Position numbers and translations under genes: made by a program | Assembly: GCA_963681505.1 (NCBI GenBank) | Contig: OY811984.1 | Location: forward strand, 2,660,272-2,724,271 | Reading direction: 5' to 3' | DNA from: Eunapius fragilis | Lineage: Eukaryota > Porifera > Demospongiae > Spongillida > Spongillidae | Length of the DNA stretch: 64,000 nucleotides | Shown here: one piece after another, positions 48,330-59,689 of the stretch | Layout of the letters: each line of letters starts with the position of its first letter | How positions within the stretch are numbered: the first letter of the stretch is position 1 | Notes under the pieces: generated by a model | Databases searched by the model: none | The model's input: the letters and a program-made list of their open reading frames with translations, nothing else | Told to the model about the DNA's origin: nothing

Positions 48330-51300
48330 ATGACGACTGGTGCTATAGATAAATATGTTTGCTCAGTGTGTCACAAATTTGCAAATCCACGATTTGAGCC
48401 TGTCCTTCGACATATTAGCTCAGTACATTCTTGGGAGCCTAATCTACATTTAACATGTGAAATCGATGGCTGTCCAAGGACATACAGTTCTTATCAATGC
48501 TTTCGGAAGCATTTGCGAAAGCAACATTCAGAATTTGTGCACCAAGAAAATTCATTTTCTTCTTCTGCTCTAGAGGACTGTGCACCATTCCACTGCACTC
48601 AATCTCCCGAACCCGACCATGGTGACCAGGTGATTTTGAAACATGCAGGAGCTCTTTTCCTTCTAAAAGCAAAAGAACAGTATAAAATCACACAGATTGC
48701 TTTAGATGGCTTAGTTTGTGATATTTCAGATATGCTTCAGACAAAAGTTACTCAGCTTGGTGATGCACGAAAGAATGTCTCATAAATGCAAAATGTGATC
48801 CAAAGGTGGTGTCCCAAATCAATGCAGTGTTTGATGAATACAAAGATCCATTTGATGGCCTCCAAACAGCTTATTTGCAAAAGAAATTCTATTCTAATCA
48901 TTTTAACTTGATAGTAAGTTTTAATTGCAATAATGATTTTTTATTTACGTTTTTAACCTTTTCTTAATTTTCTGGATCTTCTGCTACATGATTCTTACAC
49001 TGAAATTGGAATAATTATATAGGGCATGTATTTTATTTATTTATCCATATACAGTGTAAGTGTTGCCCTTGTAATGCTTTATCCTGGTATACATTTGATT
49101 TTTTTTTTGGAAAAGGAAAGAGGATCAACACCTCAATTTTAATGTATGGCTTATAGAAAATAAATGCACTCTAGTTTTAATTTCAGCAATGTCTTGTAGA
49201 GAACATCATAACTGAAATTTTATTACAGGAGCCTGTTGAACGGAAGCTTGGTGTAACCACAAGACGTATCACAAAGCAAAACAATTCACTTATTGGTCTG
49301 ACATGGGATGTTGTCTATGATGTTCCTCTGCTGAGTTCCTTGCACCAATTGCTCTCTGATGATCATATTTTTAATGAAGTAAGCTGTGTATTTACCTTTT
49401 GCATCCATGCATTTAAATTAATGCCAATGCATTTAAATTAATGCCAAGCTACAATATGCTTGCCAATTAGGTTTACTCCTATAGGTTCTGAGAGGTCACT
49501 CCAGACAAGATGATATAATGGAGGACTATTGTGATGGACTGCAGTTTAAGGAACATCCACTTTTTTCTATTGAACCTCATTCCTTACAGATTATGCTATA
49601 TTATGATGAACTGGAGATCTGCAACCCACTTGGATCAATAGCAAACATTCACAAACTTGGTTTGTGCATCTGTCATAATGTACCATGCCACTACTTTTCA
49701 TTGGTTCGTACATGTAGGTGTATTCTACTATCAACTTGGCAACATATCCCCTCAATATCGATCATTGCTGCGGAGTATTCAGCTTGTAGCCATTGCTGAA
49801 TCAGCTGTTATTGCCAAATATGGAAGTAACAAGATCTTGGAACCATTTATGGCTGACATACATAAACTAGAGCAGGTAAAATGTACTAATTATATATTGG
49901 TTACAACGTTTAATGATGTTTTAATTCTCAGGATAATGGCATTGCCTTTGCTTTAAAAGAAGAGTACACTTTTCGAGGGACACTAACATTGGTGTCTGGA
50001 GATAATCTAGGCAGCAATTACATAGGCGGCTTCAAGCAACTGTCATCTGCCATTAGAAAGCGTCGGCTGTGTATGGCTACTGCAAGTGATATGTGTGAAA
50101 AGGTATACATCTCTGTTATTGAAAAATGCATTGAAATACATTATTTCATCATACTGGGCATGTACTGGTCAATGCATAAAAATCCTCTGCACATTTTATC
50201 TTCAGTTTCACTCTCCATGTTTGTAAAATTTAACTAGTAGTTAATAAATTTAATGGTGCTTTGAGGTACGCTTTCTATAGCTAAATACCATTGCCAAAAA
50301 TTGTTTTGCCCACCGATACAAAAATTATTGAGCTAGTCAGTCAGAGTTTGAAATATAATACTGTGCTACAAAGATACATGCACAATTATACATGTTCATA
50401 TGCTAAGAGCTCATTGCATACTACGGCTTGAGATCATTATTTAGTTCAACCGAGGTGCATATTTTTTCTGCCTCATTTCTATTAGTTTTTTGCGAAAGAC
50501 TTTTAACAAAGAACTAAACAAATTCACAAACAACATTGTCAGAATCTAAATGGCCCTCTTCATGACCACATGGCTATACAACGTATGGGATACATCATGA
50601 CTCAATATTGAATACATCTCGTTTCTTTCATGTGACTGAGGGTTTGCCTCAAGATATTATGCATGATGTGTTGGAAGGCACCCTTGAGTACGAAATTAAG
50701 AAACTTTTGAAATACCTCATTGACGAAAAAATTCTTGATTTATCAACACTCAACACAAGGATAGAAATGTTCCCATACTTATACCCAGACAAGGACAACA
50801 AGCCCAACCCAATTTCATATGACACATTGAAGAAAAATGATCATCACCTGAAACTAGAAGGTAAAATATGTGTGTGAGAAATGATTTTATACTGTACCTC
50901 TATCTGCAGCATCAAAGATGTGGTGCTTAGGAAGACTGCTACCTCTTATGATAGGTGATATTATTCCTGAGAATAATGAAAACTGGAATCTCTTCCTCTT
51001 GCTGCTAACTATCATAGACTACGGTTTTGCTCCAAGGGCATCACTAGATGATGTCACCTATGTCAGACTATTAATTAGAGACCACCATACAAAGTTCAAG
51101 CTTCTATATCCTGACAGCCCTATAATCCCCAAAATGCATTACATGGTGCACATTCCTGTGTGGATGGAAGGTACATGCACATGTATGTAATAGTGGTTGT
51201 AACTTATATTGCATGTACATATATGTACTAGCTTTATGTACCAGGTGAATGTAAATGTGCATGTAGTTTCTTAATAAGATTATCAATCTAAATGAATTTA

Positions 51301-52807
51301 TGAATTATGCAGTCACAAATATGAATGGTGTAAATCAAATAACTTGCAATTAATTAATTTTACACAATCACTTTTTATGCATGGTTAGAATTATAAACTG
51401 CAGAATAATCTGAAAATTATTAAAGTATTCAACTCAAAAATCAAAACTATCTAAATAGCCACTACAATTTTAATGAACTTCAAATTGTAATAACTTATTG
51501 TTACACAATTTTAATTAAATGATGATTCATCCTTTACATAATAGGGAATAATTAGTTAGCCTGTTAAAATTAGTTATCTAGTTACAGCTTGAACCTTGAT
51601 AAAATTTTATATTAAATGATAATAACTGAAATACTAAGAATAGTTTGATAACAGAGGGCTTTGAATATGTTTATTTATTTATGAGGGTTATAGAATTTCC
51701 TAACCACGTACAATATTAATTTAATTGGGCTATAAATATTAATCTATATTACAAACATGAAGTGGTTTATAAATTGCTGAGTTTAAAAGTGTTGCATTCT
51801 TTTGTTGGACACTTGGTATACCTTACTTTGCTCCTCTGTAGGTGTGGTCCAATGACAAGATATTGGTGCATGAGGTACGAAGCAAAACACAGCTATTTTA
51901 AAGATCTTGCTAGGAAGATTAGATGTTTCGAAAACATTTCAAAGTCACTGGCAGAGAGACACCAACGGCTGGTTTGCTATCAACTTCTTGGACAACAATC
52001 ACTTGTAAAAGAAATGTTGACAGGAAAGTGTAAGTTGGGTACTTCAATACATTAGATGCTTGTAGCCTTTGGTAGACCATCCTTGGATTTTGTACATGAA
52101 CTTTCCTGGCAAGATTTAAACAAACCAAAATTGTTTCATTTTCATCAAATGATCTGCTATTTTCTTGCTTGGCTAGCTGAATATGGGAAATAACCAATTG
52201 CAGTGTCCTTGCTTTACATTATTGCATGAGATTTCAATGAAATAAATTTCATCAAAAGAAGTTTAGCTTGTTATATTCATAAAAAGGTTTTACTATCAGT
52301 TTTTTTCCTTTTATTATTGTCCTTTATTCATAGCAACAAAAACCTCAGTAGAAGAGCTTTCCTATGGGGATGTGCTATCTGAGGCATCTATTTTATGTAC
52401 AGATCTCCATAGGTAAATACTGCCAAAGTATTAAAAAAACATGCATTGAAGAATGGTACTATCTTTTTGTGCAGAACAAAATGGATAGAGTTGAAAGGAA
52501 CACGATATTCTGTGGGCTGCAAGGAACACGATATTCTGTGGGCTGCATCATTGTTCTGAATTCATCTCCTACATTTGGTCTTCTTATTGACATTTTGCTG
52601 ACAGATGTAGATGAACATTTGTTTGTATGTGAGGCATTGAAATTGGAAAGATATGCAGAATACCTCCATGCATATGAAGTTGCCAGAGAAAAACCTACTC
52701 CTATAGCATTTTGTAAGCAAAGAAACTTGTCTGACTACCATCCACTTGCTTTGTACAAACTTACTGATGCAATGTACATTGTACCCAAATATAATATTGA
52801 AGATTAA
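48330..52807 (+). pseudogene. Transposon gene 1: C2H2-finger, transposase-like protein
   Basis: Ten exons by eye: 48330-48913, 49229-49378, 49485-49659, 49718-49875, 49932-50102, 50486-50860, 50910-51170, 51842-52029, 52334-52412, 52475-52807, all with GT/AG borders. Order of parts: paired C2H2 fingers (YVCSVCHKFANPRFEPVLRH; LTCEIDGCPRTYSSYQCFRK), YYDELEICNPLGS, FYYQLGNISPQYRSLLRSIQ, GTLTLVSGDNLGSNYIGGFK, FHVTEGLPQDIMHDVLEG, LPLMIGDIIPENNENWNLF, PKMHYMVHIP, RYWCMRYEAKHSYFKDLARK, ending DYHPLALYKLTDAMYIVP. Acid and His-rich blocks suggest a nuclease fold (inferred). Lesions: a frame change near 48780, TAA at 50504, a frame change near 50570, a phase slip at exon 7/8, and a 26-bp tandem duplication at 52497-52548. 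Otherwise the body is complete. Confidence 0.75.
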
Positions 52808-52849
52808 ATGTAATTGGTGAAGAATTGTGTAAATTATCAAAATTTCTCC

Positions 52850-53007
52850 TCAGTGTGCTATGCACACTGAGAGTGTGCATAGTACACTATTTCACTGTCA
52901 CACCTATGTGGTTGTGTGCCCAGCACACCTAAAACACTAGAGTGTGCCGTCACACCATAGGTGTGATGACAATTTGGTGTGTTTCACACACCACATTTTT
53001 TACAGTG
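52850..53007. repeat. Right subterminal GTGTG/CACAC array
   Basis: Several short palindromes such as AGTGTGCTATGCACACT and CACACCATAGGTGTG stand between the stop of gene 1 and the terminus. They mirror the left array in motif but not in exact order. Confidence 0.75.
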
Positions 53008-53414
53008 CACTGTACTTCCGCATTGCTGACGTCCAAGGAATTCTATTGCTGGCCATCCTTCCCTCGTACAAAATACAGCGATTTGAATGCTCGTCAATAA
53101 AGCAGTGGCCGCTTGGAACCCTACGGGGTATCGGACCTGCCTGATAACGACACGTGAGTATAAGAAAATGTATTTTGTTAGTATGACCAGTTTAATGTTA
53201 ATAACCTGCGAACTGGAGAAAACATGCCTAAGAGTCAGTGCATACTTGCATTAAATTGGTCAGTTTTTATGGGAACTATTTTGCATGCAGCAGGAACAAA
53301 CAATTGCTATATATGTATGAACCTGTATACGATATGCGCTGCGTAATTTAGCACCCCCTCAGTTCTTTAGTACAAATGAAGTGTTTAACAGTTAGTTATA
53401 CAAGCACAAACCAC
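53008..53414. other. Intergenic, nothing recognised
   Basis: Ordinary AT-rich flank of the transposon with no open frame worth noting. Confidence 0.4.
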
Positions 53415-54339
53415 AATTTACACTGTGCAAATAGTTTGTTATACGATACTGTATAGTTTGGACTATACTTCAAATATACGCCGGATCAGTACATTTGAAA
53501 TATACGACGTTGTATATTTCACGAATACACAACCGCACTTGCGTCACAGTTTACATAGGCAGCCATTAAAATGTAAATGACCATGCAATAACCCGTTGTG
53601 CACGTGCGCTTATTACACTTTGCTAATTTATTGGCCACAGCTAAAATGCTCTTCTCATCTTACAGGCTAGTGTAGCCACACTATAGGAAGTGCTCCGGTT
53701 ATAACTATGGCCGGTATGGGAGGGCCGGTTAATGCATACGTCAGGGGGTCACAACTGATTTTTTTTCCCTCGGGGAATAAGTGGTCCGGTTAAAACCGTA
53801 CCTTGTCCTATAATCATACTTGTTTACAGATGCTGACATGGTCATTGTAACATCCTTTTGTAACATTTAATCATGTATAGATCACATGCTGCTGCTGTAT
53901 TGTAGTACAAGACAATGTCTCACTCAAATAGGCACAGCCCTCACTGCATGATAATTTGGAACTACTACCGATCAAATGCGGTGCAAGTGTGTAACATTTC
54001 CACTAGATAGTAAATGAATCCTTTATATTTACTATTGTGCTGATGTCACATAACCATATTTCACATTTGTACCACATTTGATCAGCAGTAAATATATTGT
54101 ACATCCAAACTCTCATGCAGTGCACGTGCCTGCATCTCTTGACACATGCATAAGCTTGGAAGTAGATACACCTGTTATATTTGGTAGAGACAATTCAGAT
54201 AAATGCATGAGCCTTCTGAGTAGAAAAGACTTGCAGCAAAGTGCTGCATGTATATGGCATGTATTGCATTACACTATCTAGCCTGACTGAATGTACTAAG
54301 TTTATTGTCAAATACAATCAATGATTAGTATAAAAATAG

Positions 54340-54835
54340 ACAAAACTGTAAGGTCTGGCCGAAATCCTACTCCACACACTATAACACACTCCCACCCTGA
54401 ACACACTGTCACACACTCACTCACTTATTCCACACCTAACATCACAGATTCTGATTTCCTCATACAATCACTCCCTCCCTTACATACACAACACTCCACG
54501 CACACTCTCATATACTATACTTACCAGCTCCCTCATTCACTCAGACTCACTCACACACTCAAATGCTCAATACTCTCATTCCCTCTCTCTCTCTTACTGA
54601 CTCGCTCAATTACTCACTCACAAACTTACATCCTTTTTGCTCCTCATATACTCATTCGCTCACTCTCTCACTACTCGCTCACTTACTCGCACATGCTCAC
54701 ACTTAATCACTCCTTCAATATTCACTAACTCCCTCACTCACACTCAATCATTTCTTCACACATACACCGGCCCATGCTCCCCCATTCATCACACAAGTAC
54801 ACAATACACATCTCACAATCTCACATAAGCCAATG
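54340..54835. repeat. Degenerate CACTCA-rich low-complexity tract
   Basis: About 500 bp made of CACACACTCACTC-like words with many substitutions. The open frames over it (Thr/His/Ser/Leu-rich) are compositional. Confidence 0.85.
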
Positions 54836-55622
54836 TCTCAGAAGCAGATGTGTATATTTTTTCACAAGACTGTGCATGTAAATCTTGCAAATTTCAACTT
54901 GATGCAGCTTCCATTAAATAGGAGTTAGTGTTGATAAGAATGAATATTTATGCATGAATGACTATGTACAATTTTAACCAATCAGCACTATGGCAGTATG
55001 TATAAATATAATGGCAAGGTACATTTCTTTGGTTTTATAGATCAGCAGTACAACCATGCCAAGAATTTCAATCATGATAGGAAATAACAATAAAAGCTGT
55101 ATTACAGGCTTGAAAAAAATTATACATCTTACAATACAGCATATAAGTGAGACTTATCAATTTTGCGTATTCATATTACTAGTCCATAGGTTAGTTGCCT
55201 GTCGAACCACTTTATTACGATCAACATATTTGTTGTGTACAATGTTTAAATTATGGTGTAGGGCTGCTCCAATTAGGAATGTTGTTTGCTTACCGCACAT
55301 GACTTGTAAATTTTAGGCAGGCTATTTCATTGCCGCGTGTTGATTGCTTTTTATGTGAAGACTCTGAAAATGGACTCTTGAGATCAGCGTATTGTTTCAA
55401 CTTTGAATGGTAAGACTAAGTTAACGAGAAATAGTGTTGTTAATCACCTCTCACTATTTGCACCAGTTTGGCATACCCCAAGTGTTCCCGTTGAGCAACC
55501 GAAACTGGCACAACGGAGCACGGTAGAAAAAGTATGTCATATTCTTGTTTTGCGAAGTGCTGCTATACTCGTCCATGTGTCTAAAGTTGTTCGTGTAAAC
55601 TGGCTACGTGTTCCATGGACGA

Positions 55623-56176
55623 GTCCGGACACTTTGACAAGTCGGGTATTATCAGACAGTTTCATCGTGATTTTGTTGCTGACAGGTCCGGTAAGCGTTT
55701 AACCTCCTTTACCTTCCCAACTGTTCACAATTAGCTAGATCAAACGAGACTAGAAAGTTAAGCGTTGCCAATTTCATTTTCTTTTCAAATGTCTCTGTTG
55801 TATCAACACGACAGTTCGCGAGGATACATATGCGGTGAGTTAAATAATTTTGACAAGAAAAGAATTCACAGTTGTTCTGTACAGGCGACTTGGAACGAAG
55901 TTATGCTGAATGCCACCTCGGACTGTTCTGTTGTACTTGGTGCAAATTATCAGGAACTACGATAGTAGTTCCTATATAGGAATTGACCCGGGTCGTGAAA
56001 TCATTTTTAAAAACGCAACCAGCGTACAACTCGCGTACCAAGAAACGGATAGTTTAGCTCTTTGTTTCTATCGAACCAGAAGGCAAAGACGGTCATTTAA
56101 ATTCCAGTCTTCAAACTGTTTACTTCAAGAGAACAAAAAAGTTCGTGTTTTACCTCGTTCCCAGGCCAAATCTTCT

Positions 56177-56211
<35 letters not shown>

Positions 56212-56224
56212 TTCTTCTTCTCGG
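55623..56224 (+). CDS. Possible small spliced gene, unrecognised
   Basis: Coding-like pieces with strong splice signals: ATGGACGAGTCC (MDESGHFDKSGIIRQFHRDF, about 55614-55689) ends at CCG|GTAAGC; a short exon from about 55816 ends at GCG|GTGAGT; a third starts after TACAG at about 55883 and ends ANYQELR-stop. An alternative frame (55910-56224) reads IGIDPGREIIFKNATSVQLA and runs into a (TCG)n poly-Ser stretch that closes at TCTCGG|GTGAGT. I cannot tell which frame is used, or whether this is one gene. No family is recognised. Confidence 0.3.
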
Positions 56225-56603
56225 GTGAGTATAACTCGGGATAGGAATGGTTTTAAAGAGCGCAAATTATACCAATCGCTTTAAAATCTCCTGGAAGGAC
56301 ATCTTCAGGTATCAGATATATGAATAAAGCATAAAACTGACATATATGTACATACGTAATCATTACGTAATGCGTAGTGTAAAATAGAAGCGTTCCCATG
56401 GCGACATTTACGTATATTTAGAATTGTGCAAACAAAAGAAACAACGAAACGACGAGTAGAATTCTCCCGCGTTCCTTACAGTGATCCCAAACAAAAGCGG
56501 GCGTCTGCTCGTGACGGTAATTGAAGCGGGGGGGGGGGGGGGGGGTGGGGGTGGGGGGGTGGGCACTTGCCATTATAATAATCGATAAAAAAAATAAGAG
56601 GAA

Positions 56604-56891
56604 ACAAGTAAATAAAAACATTCTCTAACGAGAAAGTTGGTGGAATATAGGAATTGGAGGCAATGGTGGTGTAAAAAGGAAGGGAACAAGGTTTTGAGAA
56701 AAGGGTAATGAGACAAAAATCCTATATTTAGCACGTGTAAATGTAACAGAACCAAAAGAAGTGCTAAATATAGGATTTTTGTCTCATTACCCTTTTCTCA
56801 AAACCTTGTTCCCTTCCTTTTTACACCACCATTGCCTCCAATTCCTATATCCCACCAACTTTCTCGTTAGAGAATGTTTTTCTTTACTTGT
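56604..56891. mobile_element. Foldback MITE, ACAAGTAA family, copy 3
   Basis: A 288-bp hairpin, the most perfect of the four. The arms differ at only a few positions, yet both carry the private variant TTTTGAGAAAAGGG and CAAAAATCCTATATTTAGCA. The loop is about 25 bp near 56745. Confidence 0.92.
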
Positions 56892-57145
56892 TAAAATTTC
56901 AATTGGATTCTAAATCGGATCGGGAACGAGGGGTGGGAGTAGGCAAATACACGGAATATGAAGCGCTTAGTATACGGTGACCGACAAGATAGCCACGAAG
57001 TGAATTCAAAGGCTTGGTAAGCGCCATGAATGTACGTGATCGGTTATATTTCGCAGTGTATATGGTTCTATAAGCAGGTGCGTATATTTAAGATATACGC
57101 TATAGAATACACTATCGTATAACAAATCATTTGCACAGTGTTATA

Positions 57146-57550
57146 TTCACTGATGCATGCATACTCGATATATGCGAGGTCGATTGCATACAATGTAGAC
57201 GCTGCTTAGTGAAAGGGACAGAGGACGTGAACTTCCCTAATTACCTATTCATCCCTCATTAGCTATTATGCCTGTACGAATAGTGGTTGCTTACATTTGC
57301 GAAAGACCCCGTTTGTACTTCTGCATGACGTTACGTTGTTGGCATAACTAGTTTTTCAAAGCTGACGCATTTTTTTTTAATGAATCGGAAAGGAAAATAC
57401 CGACATTGCACAACACTACTAAATTTTAAAAGGCAATTGTTTTGAGTTAAAATTTTGCGCCAAAATAAATACACATGCACATGTCCTACACTGTTGCTGC
57501 TTACAAAGTTCCGCGTTTTCTTTTGAATGTTGATAATCTTTTCATGCTGC
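57146..57550. other. 3' flank of the mucin-like gene
   Basis: ATTAAA on the minus strand (57376-57381) is a candidate polyadenylation signal about 170 bp beyond the stop of the gene at 57551. Nothing else is recognised. Confidence 0.4.
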
Positions 57551-58399
57551 CTAGTAAGTGTCCATTGCATGACGAGTGATCAAAATGAGAACAACTGAGT
57601 ATAGAATCAAGGCTCCCACCGAATGTTTAGCCTTGGTTAGAGCGGGGCCTGCACTAGAAGTGGTAGCACTTGGGGCCTGTGTGGACTGCGGTGATTCAAC
57701 ACCGGTGTGGGTGCTCATGGATACCTGGTTATCTACCGAGGCCACTGTGGTAGCCGCGGACACAGCTGTGTTTCCTGCGCTTGAAGCAGGGGTTGCGGTA
57801 ATAAGCGGTGCATCTACGCTGTCCGTAGCGATGCTTGTGTTAGTAGTGGTTGCGGTAACACCCGGTGCAGCCGTGCTGTCCGTGTTCGTAGCGGTGCTCG
57901 TGTTAGTAGGTGTTGCGGTAACACCCGTTGCAGCCGTGCTGTCCGTGTTCGTAGCGGTGCTCGTGTTAGTAGGTGTTGCGGTAACATCCGGTGCAGCCGT
58001 GCTGTTCGTGTTGTTCGTAGCGGTGCTGGTGGGATCTGTAGTTACCTGATTAGCTACCGGGGCCACCGTGGGAGTTATGGACAGAGTTGTGTTCAACGTG
58101 TTAGAAGCAGGGGTTGTCGTAGCTGTGGGCCCGGCAGTTGTGCTAAGGTTTGCGCCAGTATCCTGTACTCGAGTCAGTGAGACAGTCGGTTGAGCGCTTT
58201 GAGTTGCGTTTTGCTCTGTATTGGTCGTCACGGTGACAATCGTGGCCGTCGGTACTATAAGTTGTGTAACCTCCGAGGGCGCGTCTCTCTTAGTAATTTC
58301 GTCAATGGGATTTCCTGAGGAGGCTGCTAGAGAACATCGAGTTACGGACAACGTAATCACGAGACCGAGTGACGACACTATGACCAAGCTGCTCCGCAT
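57551..58399 (-). CDS. Mucin-like secreted or membrane-anchored protein
   Basis: 282 codons from the ATG at 58399 (an in-frame TTG further upstream is not a likely start). Residues 5-20 (LVIVSSLGLVITLSV) are a signal peptide. A KR pair follows near residue 38. The body is almost entirely Thr, Ala, Ser, Val, Asn and Pro with many N-x-T sites, as in heavily O-glycosylated mucins. Three to four imperfect 21-residue repeats (VTATPTNTSTATNTDSTA) lie at about 57835-58020. The C-terminus is hydrophobic (GALILYSVVLILI) with a short tail RHAMDTY, which fits a GPI signal or a single membrane span. Intronless as read. TATA box 52 bases upstream. Likely an extracellular coat or adhesion protein; exact role unknown. 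Confidence 0.75.
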   Translation of the reverse strand: MRSSLVIVSSLGLVITLSVTRCSLAASSGNPIDEITKRDAPSEVTQLIVPTATIVTVTTNTEQNATQSAQPTVSLTRVQDTGANLSTTAGPTATTTPASNTLNTTLSITPTVAPVANQVTTDPTSTATNNTNSTAAPDVTATPTNTSTATNTDSTAATGVTATPTNTSTATNTDSTAAPGVTATTTNTSIATDSVDAPLITATPASSAGNTAVSAATTVASVDNQVSMSTHTGVESPQSTQAPSATTSSAGPALTKAKHSVGALILYSVVLILITRHAMDTY

Positions 58400-58450
58400 C
58401 GTTCTGCTGACCAATCCTTCAGAATCTTATCAGTGCAACGCGTTAGATGA

Positions 58451-58460
58451 TATTTATATA
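58451..58460 (-). promoter_or_regulatory. TATA box of the mucin-like gene
   Basis: The minus strand reads TATATAAATA, ending 52 bases before the ATG at 58399. This places the transcription start at about 58425 with a short leader. Confidence 0.6.
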
Positions 58461-59054
58461 CGTGCATGGTATATATACCCGATTTTTGCACGGGAATCGA
58501 CTTTACCTAATATCCGTCAACGCATTACACCATGAACTTGACCATTGACTGGTATGGCTTGTGTGATTGTGTACAACACGTCCCTTAACAGGTGAATTGT
58601 AGGTGCGAACCCTTCTTGCATGTCAGCTATAGCGTTACATCATGCAGTCATGCATGTACTTGACCGCCGGTGGGCCTAGCTGAGCTCATTGTGTAATAGT
58701 TTAATACTTCCTCACATGCGTCCTGGGTCCCGTGCCAGGCGGAGCGATTGCCCCTCCCCCTCCCCCCCCCCCCCCCCAAACCCCACCCCCAACAATAGGT
58801 AAACGCAGTGAGGGCGCCAAATTGTAATGGCCAAAATATTACTATTAATTTAACAATTAGTTATGTCAAAAAACCAGATGTGTTTTTTAATACTCCCCAC
58901 GCACCATAATTAACGCCACTTAAGCACGCATAATCGCGGAACGCGTACGCCACGTGTAAGCAAACTATGAAAATGCATGATTCATCGTTCGAGCCATTTT
59001 TTGTAACAAATAAAAGTTTATTTTCTGCCATTCTGGCATCATATAGTGACTGTT
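58461..59054. other. Intergenic with a C-run
   Basis: A C-rich stretch at about 58752-58792 separates the mucin promoter from the minisatellite. No coding frame is supported. Confidence 0.45.
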
Positions 59055-59203
59055 CTAGAATGGCTCGAGCCACTGTCATGGCCAGCAACGTTACTCGCAT
59101 GCCAGAATGGCTCGAGACGCTCTGGCACGGCCAGTAACTTTATTCACGTGCAAGCCGGAATGCCTCTGGCGCATGCATGTGCACAGCCAGCAACTTTTCT
59201 TGA
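59055..59203. repeat. Minisatellite, 47-51 bp unit, three copies
   Basis: AGAATGGCTCGAG, a middle GGC, then GCCAGCAAC/GCCAGTAAC recur at 59057, 59104 and, diverged, about 59155. A further inverted relative (CGAGCCATT) stands at 58990. Confidence 0.7.
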
Positions 59204-59269
59204 TGTATCTAAAACCAGAAGCAGGAGTAAGGAGTACAGTTGCGACCTGTATGTGTGCATGTGTATGTG

Positions 59270-59312
59270 CATATATATATATATAATATATATATATATT
59301 TATTTATATATG
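59270..59312. repeat. AT microsatellite
   Basis: ATATAT repeats with two breaks (TATAATATA and TATTTATTTATATA). Confidence 0.9.
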
Positions 59313-59388
59313 TGGCATGTATTGTTTGTTGCATGCTCACAGCTGATCACTGCACATGTTCTGCGTACGCATTACAGTGCTATTATAC

Positions 59389-59664
59389 ACAAGTAAATAA
59401 TAAACATTCTCTATGAGAAAGTCGGTGGCATATAGGATTTGAGTGGTGTAAAAAGGAAGGAAACAAGTGTCTAATAATAAGGGAAAATGGAATAGTCCTA
59501 TATTTAGCACACGAACAACATACTATATCCTACATATAGAAATGTGCAAAATATAGGACTATTCCATTTTCCCTTATTATTAGACACTTCTTTCCTTCCT
59601 TTTTACACCACTCAAATCCTATATGCCACCAACTTTCTCATAGAGAATGTTTTTATTTACTTGT
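59389..59664. mobile_element. Foldback MITE, ACAAGTAA family, copy 4
   Basis: A 276-bp hairpin whose arms share the private variant CTAATAATAAGGG and lack the GGAGGCAA segment seen in copy 3. It ends only 26 bp from the stop codon of the PEK-repeat gene. Confidence 0.92.
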
Positions 59665-59689
59665 TTCATTGATTTTTATTCATACCCGA

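Larger units (their letters stand above)
45580..53007. mobile_element. 7.4-kb autonomous-type DNA transposon with two divergent genes
   Basis: The left end CACTGTAAAAAAAGTTGTGTG and right end (complement) CACTGTAAAAAATGTGGTGTG form terminal inverted repeats. CA flanks both sides, a possible 2-bp target duplication. About 200 bp inside each end is filled with GTGTG/CACAC motifs. Between them are two multi-exon genes back to back, starting near 48240 (minus) and 48330 (plus) from a shared region of about 90 bp. Both encode protein families that I know only as anonymous predictions in fish, cnidarians and sponges. The CAC ends suggest kinship with the CACTA/Mirage/Chapaev group, but the superfamily is not certain. 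Confidence 0.8.
53415..57145. mobile_element. Possible element bounded by diverged inverted repeats
   Basis: CACTGTGCAAAT..TTTGTTATACGATA followed by AAATATACGC occurs at 53415-53480 and, inverted, at 57080-57145, about 75% alike over 66 bp. The 3.7 kb between holds a CA/CT-rich tract, an unrecognised exon cluster and a foldback MITE. No transposase is recognisable, so this could be an old non-autonomous element or two unrelated repeat copies. Confidence 0.4.

Noticed and set aside
54321-54828. Thr/His/Ser-rich open frames
   Set aside because: Compositional frames over a degenerate CACTCA-rich tract.
57576-58049. Val/Ala-rich plus-strand frame opposite the mucin gene
   Set aside because: Shadow of the minus-strand Thr/Ala repeats; the minus frame has the signal peptide, ATG and TATA box.
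58861-59100. 79-codon minus-strand frame
   Set aside because: Overlaps the 47-51 bp minisatellite and shows no recognisable motif.
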